Shown here: piece by piece, positions 1-10,504 of the stretch | Numbering within the stretch: the stretch's first letter is position 1 | How the letters are laid out: every line of letters starts with the position of its first letter | Source of the DNA: Pisolithus tinctorius | Lineage: Eukaryota; Basidiomycota; Agaricomycetes; Boletales; Pisolithaceae | NCBI GenBank assembly: GCA_024663395.1 | Contig: JANFAH010000059.1 | Location: 269,529 to 333,528 of the forward strand | Reading direction: 5' to 3' | Length of the DNA stretch: 64,000 nt | Notes under the pieces: generated by a model | What the model was told of the DNA's origin: nothing | Databases searched by the model: none | The model's input: only the letters and a program-made list of their open reading frames with translations | Translations under genes and position numbers: made by a program

Positions 1-1426
1 GGGATATCAAATGGGCCGACTGAACTAGCGAGAGGTACTATTCACGTACCTTCCGATATGTACGACGATGGCAAATAGTTTGTACAGCCGATCAGGATTC
101 GAAACGTCATCGATCGTATTAAACAGACGAAGTTCGAACGGGAACGCAACACGGTACGTCAGTTTGATGTATTTTTGCACGTCCTCCTGGTATTTGAATC
201 GTTTCAGATGGAGTGCAAGGACGTTTGGAAGTTGCTTAATCTTCATCCTGCATTCTCATGCCATAAGCAAGTACAGTGATAGGGAATAGCCGGCACCAAC
301 CTCTTCTCGGCTTCTTGCAGGCCGCAACATGCATCACAGAAGAACTTATTCCTCTGGCAAAGCATTTCGCTCGCACTAAATTGTCGTAGACAGGCGGTGA
401 CACTGGAATTTTGTTCAATATCTATGGACAAGTCTAAAAAGGACTCGTCTCGTGAAGATACCTGGAACTATCATGTAATAATGCCAAGGAATGTAATTGG
501 TCAGCTTACGTTCTCGCAGGTGAGACATCGCGTTTCGCTCGTTAAGCTCCCCTCGAATATTTGGTGGACGAATGTACCGCCTGACAAATGAGATGCTGAA
601 CTTGAGCTACCACCTATTATGCTCTGTGAGGTGTCTGAAGAAGAATTAACTGATCTAGACACTATAAACGGCATTAGTGCATTCGGGAACACAGGTCAAT
701 CCCACGTACAATCCTCAGCAGAAGCTAACCGATTTTTTCTCTCCTCTTGTACCTCCTCTACAATCCTGTTTAGGAGGTAGTTTAGGAATTCGTGAGCATC
801 CTGGTGCATTGTGCTTCTAAACGCTTCATTAATTTCTCTGAGCTTCTCAATAAACGCTCGTGGCGCAACCGTCCCCTTGTCAGCTGGATTCTGAGCGATG
901 TGAATGTATAGCGAGCGGAGGGCGGAAAAGAGAGTGCGCGGTGATGAGGGAATGGGCGGTGCTGGCGCAAGCGATGGACCATTGGGAGTGGATGCATCCA
1001 GTGTCGGTCTTCGCTCCGATTTACGACGGGGAGGCACGGAGGGGTTGGTTGACGTGGGAGCACCCGCGGAGGCGCACTGAGGTGAAAGAGGTTGGTGGAG
1101 GGATGCATATGGATCCGGATGGTTAATTAGAAGCTCTCGAAACGGTACGCAGAAGTACAAGGCCTGAAGGACAGAGTTGGCATAACTAGGGGGGACACGA
1201 TGGTCAGCGTGTGAGGGGTGTTCGTGCAAGGTTGCAGCTCACCAAGTATTGCCAAACTGTGGAAGTGGTCAGGATGCAGCAAACAGAGCTCTAGGAAAGC
1301 AATACACACATTCTCGAAGCCAAACTGTTTTCCATCCGGGGAGGGTATCGGTACGGGGGTTGGAAGTGGGATGTCTTGAGTCGCAGGAACCTGTTGGGTA
1401 AATGGGTTCCATTTCCCGATCGCCAT
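1..1426 (-). CDS. creB: USP12/46-type ubiquitin carboxyl-terminal hydrolase (Ubp9/13, CreB family), 3' end outside window
   Basis: Cysteine deubiquitinase that removes ubiquitin from substrates. In Aspergillus the family member CreB works with a WD40 partner in carbon catabolite control. The start ATG at 1426 opens [13 protein letters not shown]. The Cys box [17 protein letters not shown] is assembled from three exons: exon 1 ends at 1310 (FGFEN), a 14-nt exon 1256..1243 gives FGNT plus two bases of Cys, and exon 3 starts at 1185 (YANSV). [12 protein letters not shown] box lies near 780. Later exons carry a CLTCENV zinc-type knuckle, [14 protein letters not shown], and [14 protein letters not shown] near 200. 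The catalytic His box should follow, but the gene runs off the left edge after VVHIG. A Pro/Ser/Thr-rich insert follows the Cys box. Family assignment is strong; the substrate is inferred only. Confidence 0.9.
1243..1256 (-). other. 14-nt microexon carrying the deubiquitinase Cys box
   Basis: The exon TTTGGCAATACTTG has an ACAG acceptor on its left side in gene orientation (intron 1309..1257, 53 nt) and a GTGAGC donor on its right (intron 1242..1186, 57 nt, ending CCTAG). Splicing gives FGN-T-C with the Cys codon TG|T shared with the next exon. Skipping this exon would remove the nucleophile and shift the frame. Confidence 0.85.
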
Positions 1427-2116
1427 GACCCAGGTAGAGTGATTAACGGCGAAAAGGGCGAGAACAGTAATTAGAAGTTCCTGGTGCGTGGTGACGAAGG
1501 TTGTGGCCTGGTGTGGACATGCTCAGGACATGCAGAGAGATTCCGATGCTTGCACTTGCAGACACTCCGGTTCTCTTGCCTTTCCGGGACAATTCCATAA
1601 CGGGCAAGCCATTCCCACGTGGCTATTGCCTTATCGTGTTCATCACCCTTGTTCTCTTACAAGTAAGTAGCCAAGACTGCAATGCGCACTGATCCGAGTC
1701 CGCCGACGTCGTGTTCCTGACTATTACCCCTGGCGTTCCCCTCCGCGCATGCCAGTAAACCTCAGCAGTTCCAGCGGCTCTTCGTCCTCAGCTGACACCT
1801 ATTGCTAAACATTCCTGTGCTCCGCAGCTGTCACAAAGGCACTGCTGCATTGATGGCGTCGCCGCTATAATATGAAAGGTTTGCGATGCCCAAATCCGCA
1901 GAGGTCCCTCTCCACACACGTGCAGATGTGAAACCCCATCATTCATCCATATATGTTAGTGTTAGCCAGCGCATAATGACGAGTCGAAGTGTGCTCACAG
2001 ACCGGCGACGTCGTGCATAGACACAAAATGCCTGATATCTATGAACGGCTCGTATCCATAGTGCATTGTTCCTCTAGCTTGGTCTAAGGCCACACGAACT
2101 ATTTACAGAATTGAAG
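1427..2116. other. Intergenic, no supported gene
   Basis: This lies upstream of the minus-strand deubiquitinase and downstream of the MOSC gene stop. Only short unconvincing open frames are present, for example a 63-codon plus-strand frame near 1500-1690 with no recognisable motif. It presumably holds the deubiquitinase promoter and the MOSC gene 3' UTR. No repeat or RNA gene was seen. Confidence 0.5.
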
Positions 2117-3851
2117 CTAGACCACACCAGTCTGCCTGACATGTACCCAGTCGCCTACCCTCATTACACCTTCCTTAGTGAAAATTCCGTTGCATCCTAG
2201 GCAAGGTGCATCAGCTCGCGCTGGATCCAGTCCCTTCCGAAACTTCATCATAGGCTTAAACGGAACGGCGTTGTCACGAACACCTGTCACGGTATCCACA
2301 TTGGGGAGCTGGGGAGATGGAAAATTACCCATGCACCGGTCGACAGCAAGGGGATGGGGACGTGAGGCGACGTGTGTCAAGCGGATTTCATCAAAGAAAA
2401 ACGTATCCTCTCACCATGCAGCGAGTACATTTAGAAACCAAACGCGCGAGCGATGTTGCACGGTCAACAACTTGTTTCTCGGATGCAATGGTCATTTCGG
2501 TCATGATATCTTCAACAAATGGGGCTCCTGCCCCTTTGATAACTATGTTTGGTCGAAACCTATAAACCCAAAGGATCGGTCAACGTTTACCAAAGGTAGG
2601 TCAGTGACAACAAGGCACCAAGAAGCTTTTCAATTACCTCTCGATCTCTAACTCACGCTCAGTCCACTCTTCGCCCACGCCTTGGGATCCGATCATCTCC
2701 CTAGCTTTACCTTGCACAGCAGCCACGCTCTCCTCGGATATGATAAGGAAGGGATACGCATCCTGGAAATACGACGGTACATCCAGTTTCGGGAATCTGC
2801 TCGTGGGCGGACACAACCGTGGGCGTGGACCCTTCATTACGAGGTGGACCGAACACCCGAGATACTCCGAAAGAATAGTAGATGGCGATCGACCACTTAG
2901 AGATTCGCAGATGTAACCGTCGATATCTTTCTTTCTCCAGAGGGAGACTTCCACCCTAGTAAGTAAGGACGTCGTCAGCCGGTTTTGTACAAGCAAGATA
3001 CAGTATACTTGCCTCCGCAAACGGCAGACCTCTTCTTCCCCAGGGTTCAGAGGGACGGAGAACGGCTCACAACCAGAGTTCTCCGGGAATGAAACTTCCA
3101 GACGATCTGGCTTTAAGGAAGAACCCGAGACAATCCGAGGATGAATCAACACCATCTACATGCACGCCGCGCGGCCGTTACGTTAGGGGGTGCGAACTTG
3201 GGGCGAGATGCAAAGCTTAACCCTACCTTGCTGAGCTGTCGAGCAGTTACCACAGAATTATTGTGAGCATGAATGATGCACCATCTTCTGTCGTACTGTA
3301 CTTTGTGTTAGTGAATCCAAACCTCCAACGGCCGGCGTTTACCTCAAATCCTTCTAACGTGTATCTGGCCTGTTGCACTGGGGTTCCTTTGCAACTCTGG
3401 CGGTGGAAGTGTCAACGAAATGGCAGATCCCATGTCTTATTTAGTCACCTTGATTGGATGGATGAGAATCTTGGTCACCCGAATATTCGAAGTGTCAAAC
3501 CCTGCCGTCGTAGGATTCTGGGTGGCAGGTGCATCACCGCTGGTTGAACCTAACAATTTTATGATCAAAAGCACATGGAAGGACGTCACAAAGCATCAGC
3601 CAAGTGCACACATGCACCCACGAGGCAGCCGGAGTAGGAAAACGATCGTCTTCCCTTCACGCTTTGTTTACTGCCTGCCTCATCTCCACTAGGACTTCCT
3701 ACACAGACTCTCCGAAATTGTATATGGGCTTACCTGAAGATTTCGATCTGCGTAACGCCAGGTAGACACACGAAGCAAAAAATACGAAGGCTGGTATCAA
3801 AGCTCTGGCGGCGGGCAGCCCTTGGAGGCCTTTCAGAATACTTTCCGTCAT
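2117..3851 (-). CDS. Membrane-anchored MOSC-domain protein, mARC-like molybdenum-cofactor enzyme
   Basis: The protein has a beta-barrel MOSC_N domain followed by a MOSC domain, like mitochondrial amidoxime reducing component (mARC) proteins that use molybdenum cofactor for N-reduction. The ATG at 3851 opens a 39-residue exon with a signal-anchor helix (ALIPAFVFFASCVYLAL, about residues 16-32). Exon 2 gives VTKILIHPIK, exon 3 SCKGTPVQQARYTLEGFE, exon 4 YDRRWCIIHAHNNS, and exon 5 MVLIHPRIVSG onward. The MOSC part has RFRPNIVIKGAGAPF near 2565, and KCTRCM spliced to LPNVDTVTGV. The second Cys of KCTRC aligns with the Moco-ligating Cys of mARC. The gene ends LGCNG...VGDWVHVRQTGVV. At least six introns. 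The fungal substrate is unknown. Confidence 0.85.
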
Positions 3852-4139
3852 ACACGGCTCTCTAAGGATGCGGCGCGGCTCGAACTGCGATACGTGACCT
3901 TCAGCTGCAAGCTCACGCTACGCTTACGCATGTAACTGACCTTGAGGGGGTATGATGCGCGGGCTCTCGTTCTTAGGAACAAGCAAAATTAACATGAAAC
4001 CAAGCACTCCACATATGCAAACAAAGTCAGTTACTGACTGTGCGCCGCCGCCGATTATACCTAAGTCACAAGGCTAGTGAGATTCCTGGTAGTACATTGC
4101 TTCTTCCAACCATCCGTTCAAATCTCCTACATGACCACC

Positions 4140-4779
4140 TCATGCCGTCCTCATGATCAGATGGACCCCACTATCCGTGCTGACGATACCACTGATTTCT
4201 TTCACTTGCAGCGCGAAGGCTGCATCTTCGAACGGTTTTTGCATCTGGTTACGGCCGAAATGGCCAAGGTCGCCATCCGCGCTGTGCGAAGAGCAGTCCG
4301 AGTATTCTCTTGCGAGTTCGCCAAACTTCTCAGCTTTGTTCGAAGCAGCTTGGATCTCGCGCTGGTACTTCTCGAGGATGGCGATCGCCTCTTCTTTAGT
4401 TCGTGTGATATTGGGCTATGGGTAGCTTCAGTGCCTGGCAGATCACTGGAATGAACCACAGGAACGCGCACTTCTTTCCAGCTCGATGGACGGCGACTAC
4501 CTCTGTGCTTCACGAGAAGGTGACTTGCTCTGATCTGACCTGCAGATGGGTGATCCGCTTGCGTCGCATTCAAGTATTCGCGAGCGCCAGGTAGAGTCTG
4601 GATATCCTGTTCTGTCAACCCTTGCGGAGCCTCCCATCGAGACTCTTTCGTCTCCGTGTTGAAGAAATAGGGCAGTTTCTTTGAATTGGACATCCTCACT
4701 TCCCACCCGGACGACTAGGTGCAACTCTGTTCAGTATCTGGATCACAATATCTTGTCCTCGTTTCGACGCACTTACCAT
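4140..4779 (-). CDS. ess1: Peptidyl-prolyl cis-trans isomerase Ess1/Pin1 (WW + parvulin)
   Basis: A nuclear isomerase of phospho-Ser/Thr-Pro bonds that acts on the RNA polymerase II C-terminal domain. The WW domain reads GWEVRMSNSKKLPYFFN...ESRWEAP. The parvulin domain starts ASHLLVKH and keeps the phosphate-binding basic cluster (KHRGSRRPSSW), the active-site SDCSS, and GDLGHFGRNQMQKPFE, and ends GVHLIMRTA. Length is about 173 residues, normal for the family. The coding part of exon 1 is only the ATG at 4779..4777, followed directly by GTAAGT; exon 2 begins at 4714 with SSGWEV. A second intron falls after SSWKE. The whole functional set of residues is intact. Confidence 0.93.
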
Positions 4780-5449
4780 TTCCGAATCAGCTCGCTGAAG
4801 AGGGAATATTGGGCGTGGAGTTCGTTGTACAAGGATAGAAAGGTAGGCAAGCCATGCAAGTACACTGATCTCGCACGCCTGTATCCTTTTATGGAAGCTC
4901 CACATAGACAGGCTGTGCTGACTCATCAATCGTCTACGAAGATGATGCTTCGCAGACAATCTGGTATCCCGACTACTCATCATCGATCATTAGCGTGAAG
5001 GATAAGTCTAAGGATGTGGATCTGGATAGTATCACAGAAGGTAATGGTAAGAAATTTTTTAAAAGGCGAGCAGGAATTTGGCACAACTTTTAGTTGTTCA
5101 TGCAAGGAAGCACAACGCATTTTCAGACCCTCGGGATAAACAGCGGTGCATTATGAAGACCCTATCAATCTTCGCTGGATGAGAAGTCACTCCAACTCTT
5201 GGAGGTGTTCTCTCGGACGCAGACACTCGAGGAGACGCAGTGCCGCTTGCCAACGGGAAACAAGTATTTCCTGACCAGCGCGGCCGTTTCCTACAGGAAC
5301 TGCGGAGGAGGGTATCATTAACGGTCATCAACGGCTTCTACTACCGTCCCTCTAGAGGTTGGCGAAGTAATTACGCGAGTCAACAAATCCGCGATTCTAA
5401 GGGTCGAGTCCGCCATTAGTTGCATGTAGGTAAATGTTGGAGTCGTAAA
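4780..5449. other. Intergenic: ess1 promoter and epimerase 3' side, with one coding-like stretch
   Basis: No complete gene can be supported. On the plus strand, roughly 4915-5095 is open in one frame (VYEDDASQTIWYPDYSSS...), preceded by an AG acceptor-like sequence and containing a possible donor GTAATG. I found no start codon exon or partner exon. A second open patch at about 5180-5320 also lacks a start. These could be fragments of a small plus-strand gene or chance. Confidence 0.3.
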
Positions 5450-6998
<1,549 letters not shown>

Positions 6999-7345
6999 TA
7001 TAGTTTCTCAGTGGTTATTATAAGGTTTCGTGTGGTATAGAGAGAACAGGGAACAGAGGTATCGCGTTTGGACAGTGGTTGTGGTGTCGAGAAAAATAAT
7101 AAGTTGAGTTTTCCTGTCGAATCGGATGGTGGCCTTACACCGCAGCAGTACGTGAAAAATGAATCCGAACATGCGTGTACTTTTCCTAGCGAGTATGTAA
7201 TGGCTAACAGGTTGCACAAGTAACACTGCACAATGTCGAGGACAGCGAGGAGACATCTCAATCGAGGGGGAGAGGAGGTCGAGGTTGCCTGGCGCCTTGC
7301 TGAGGCCCAGGGTCACACCCAATCCGAAGTATTTCACTTATAGGA
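6999..7345. promoter_or_regulatory. Upstream region of the epimerase gene
   Basis: This 347 bp stretch separates the epimerase start from the THO1 stop; both genes are on the minus strand. It should hold the epimerase promoter and the THO1 3' UTR. Small open frames on the minus strand show no motif. No clear TATA box or repeat was identified. Confidence 0.35.
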
Positions 7346-9852
7346 TCATCGGTCCTCCATCTTCACGTCTCCTTCCGCATCCTGCCGACTTGATGGACCA
7401 ATTTTACTGGCTTCCAATTGGACCTCGTTTATCACACCGCGTTCACCCCCTTGCGAACCCATGTTTGGAACATTCTCCTCAGCCTTTTGCGTCTTCTCCT
7501 CTTTTTTCTCTCGTTCTTTTTCCTTTTCCGCTTCAATCTCTTGGGCGAGTAGGAGTATATCCCCAGTGCCAATCTTACCAAAATGCTGCAGATACTGATC
7601 GCGTGCCATCCGCAAGGCGAGCCAGGACCATCTTTGCTTGTTCTAAAAGGCACGTTCAGTGTATCATTAGCAACCATTACAGTACCACACTTACTTCTTC
7701 GAATTTCTGAACCTGTTCGTCAACCGGAGGAGCTGATACTTGTGCAGGAGCAGGAACGGGTGTCGATGTGGCTGTTGCTGTTGCTGGGAGTGCCGGGGTC
7801 GCCGAGGGAACTGTTGTTGTAGATGGTTTAGGCGGTAGAGATGGATGTGCGGGTGAGGTAACAGCGGTTGACGGAGGGTGAGGCGACATCTCAGGTTTGT
7901 TCGCCTCCGTGATTGGTGGTTGGGCATCCTGAGACACAGGTGCAGGGGTGGCACTTTCTGCTGCAGGTTGATTGGATGCTGCGGCTTTTGCTCGAGCCTG
8001 GGCAATTCGCTCCGCAGTCCGGGCCAGTGTCCTCTTCCGCATGTCAATCCGAGCATCTTCTTGTTTGATTTTTTTCACGAAGTCCTTTACATCACCCACC
8101 CTATTTGTCATTATCAGTAAATGAAGCAGAATGAAAATAAAGCAACCAAACTGGAAAGGGTTCTGTAGATCTGTCAAATCCCTGTAACCCATTTGCCAGA
8201 TCTCCGTCAACGATTCCGATCCGAGACTCCATGTCCAGTCTTCCGGATCTTCTCTCCGCTTTTCTCTAAGCTCCCTTGTTGCCTCCTCTAACCCAACCCT
8301 CTTACCGTCCACTTCTTCGTCCCACGGCTCCTTGTCGAATGGAGGGCACATGTCATTTTTCCATCTCACCCAATTTCTTTCTCTGTCAAAAATAACATTG
8401 ACGGTGTCCGCGAACGCAGGCCCACCAGGCGCTGTCGAACGCAGCTCAGCAGTAGCCTTCGTGATAGTTTCTTGAACCCATTGTGCGTCTGCTGGCTCCA
8501 AGGTGAAGTCCATCTGGAGAGAGCGGTTGCGAGCGGTTGCCCATGCTGCTTTCGCTGTCTTCGTGAATGTGAGGAGATGATGAAGGATCATGAGTAGTTG
8601 GAAAAGGATTTGACGTCGAAAATGTGTATCAGCAAGCTAGACATAGGTTGCATGAGCGAGGGGCAATACGCAGGTACTAGTTTCGCAATACCTCTAAGCT
8701 CAAGAGGTCAGGACTGGTGAGGAACTTTGCAAAGAAATAATCGCTGCTATTTGTCTCATCCCCTGGTTCCGGTTCGCGTTTCCGTTTCGATGTATGAGAT
8801 TGACCAGAAGCAGCCCGGTTACCCATCATAGCGCGTTCTTTCGTCGTGGCCTCTTTGATCACAGGTAGAACCTTGTCTACCGCCTCCTTGAACTTGCTGA
8901 GAGTATCGGGGAGAGCGAACAAGGGAGGCCGCGAGAACGGAAGCTGTAAAGACCAAAAGGTGTTGTAGAATTCTGAAGATAAAATAAATGACAAGAAAAG
9001 CGAGGAATTTAATACATACCCTTGTCTTTGGACTCAGCGACTCGTTTCTTGGTGTCATCCTCTGCCTTGTCGTCGACGTCCATTCTGTCGCCAGGCCCAA
9101 CCTGCTTAGCAGAATCAACAGTCATCTCTGCATCACCGCGGTCCACGTCTATGACCCCTTCCCACACAGGACCATACTCCCCCCGCAGGTTAACACCACT
9201 CCGCTCGCCCAGAGGGAATACGCCGCTCAAGAATGTCGATATCCGCCCACAGAAGAGAGTGGTTGAACCCATTTTCGACAGGCGACGTAGAAGATCATTC
9301 AACGTTCTGAGTAGAATGAGAGCCTTCCCTTTCTGTGGAATCATTCCCTTCGTGAGACGGGATGCACGCCCTTCGATCCAGGAGAATATCTGTGAACAGG
9401 ATGGAATTGTCTGTGTTTCCAGAAGATCCTGCAATACGGTGAAAGGGAAGGAGGCATCACAAGCGTCTGGCCTCTGTCGTGAATGGAACAGTTCTAGGAG
9501 TGACGACCTGAGTACAAACCGTGTTCGGTGAAAGTGAGGACAAGGTCCAACCGGTCCATGAGCTTGCCGTAGTAGGCAGCGTCGTCCTTTTGCAGGGCCT
9601 GTCCCTCTGTTTCCTGGTTGCAGATTCTCGAATCATCGTTTCCCTTAGACATGAAAAGGCTGGACGCACTGCCAATGCGAAGACTTCACTCCTAAGGACC
9701 AGCTCCCATTGACTCTTGACATTCTCTAGTGACCCCTTGCTCTCCAACTTCCGCACTTCCTTCGCAACCTTATCATCCAGTGCCTTCTGTTCGAAAGGTC
9801 GCTTAGGGAAAGACTTGAGGAGTTGCTTCACACTCTGATTTTGTGAGCTCAT
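7346..9852 (-). CDS. hpr1: THO complex subunit 1 (THOC1/Hpr1)
   Basis: A nuclear factor that couples transcription elongation to mRNP assembly and export. The ATG at 9852 gives MSSQNQSVKQLL. Family-typical blocks follow in order: KSQWELVLRSEVFALA, IFSWIEGRASRLTKGM, LRTLNDLLRRLSK near 9300, FYNTFWSLQLPFSRP near 8950, and ILHHLLTFTKTAK then WVRWKNDMCPPF around 8370-8590. A Pro/Ala/Thr-rich low-complexity stretch (about 7720-7990) precedes the final exon, which reads KQRWSWLALRMARDQYLQHFGKIGTGD and then a charged E/K tail ending GDVKMEDR. Several introns. Divergent from the small gene starting at 9936. Confidence 0.88.
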
Positions 9853-9935
9853 TATGGATAGCAAGCAGACAACAAATTGGAACGCGCGTGTACACAAATT
9901 TTGCCACTCCGCGATTTACGAGTCGGCTTTGCGTT
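9853..9935. promoter_or_regulatory. Compact bidirectional promoter between THO1 and a small acidic gene
   Basis: Only 83 bp separate the divergent start codons if the plus-strand gene begins at 9936. If it begins at the upstream ATG at 9843 the two coding regions overlap. Either way the promoters must be shared or overlap the coding starts. Confidence 0.4.
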
Positions 9936-10310
9936 ATGCGCTCCAACAACACGGACGATGATCCCGCAACTGGCCGCCAAGCGGGACAGGAGACCTCTTT
10001 GGAGGAGGACATGGGGGTCTTGACAGAATATCTTTCAGGAAATATTTCGGGCTCTCGCACTTCCGGCGCACAAACCGTGTCGTCGGAGGAAGAAGTAGCT
10101 GTCCTTACCACAGAGTACAGTGAAGACGACTCGGATCTTGAGGAGCTTTTGACTCGCTTAGACGAAGCAGATGGTATGGTGACGGGCGTGGAGAATAGAC
10201 TGGACAAGATACTGGATAAACTAGATGATCTCCTGATGCATCTTGACTCCCGAGATACGAATCGCCCCAGGACGGACGATCCAGGCGACTCCGGTTCAGC
10301 AAAGTCATGA
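9936..10310 (+). CDS. Small acidic coiled-coil protein, possibly UPF0184/bublin-like
   Basis: An intronless frame of about 124 residues. The N-terminal half is acidic and Ser/Thr-rich. The C-terminal half is predicted helical with a heptad pattern: DLEELLTRLDEADG, then VENRLDKILDKLDDLLMHLD. This resembles the short coiled coil of UPF0184/C9orf16 proteins, but I cannot confirm homology. I chose the ATG at 9936 because the upstream in-frame ATG at 9843 lies inside the first codons of THO1. The upstream extension would add a basic stretch resembling a mitochondrial presequence. The gene converges on the ubp2 stop 195 bp away. The function is unknown. Confidence 0.5.
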   Translation: MRSNNTDDDPATGRQAGQETSLEEDMGVLTEYLSGNISGSRTSGAQTVSSEEEVAVLTTEYSEDDSDLEELLTRLDEADGMVTGVENRLDKILDKLDDLLMHLDSRDTNRPRTDDPGDSGSAKS

Positions 10311-10504
10311 ACTCGCTGTGAGTTCGCAAGTCTCTGGATGTAAACCTGTCTCATCATATTTTCAAGTTTTGACGAATCTCCCACCCAACATGACGAACTA
10401 TCGGTGGGTTAATAATGTGCCCGCCATCTCACCACGATTACAAGCTCAACAGCCTACAGGTACGTATGCACGAATTACAAATGCGACGAATGCATGTGAG
10501 GATA

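Noticed and set aside
1488..1692. Two overlapping plus-strand frames of 60-63 codons
   Set aside because: No signal peptide, motif or splice partners; most likely chance in the deubiquitinase promoter.
9803..10384. 193-codon minus-strand open frame opposite the small acidic gene
   Set aside because: It is the antisense shadow of the plus-strand coiled-coil frame, Ser/Arg-rich from complementary Asp/Glu codons, and would overlap the THO1 start.
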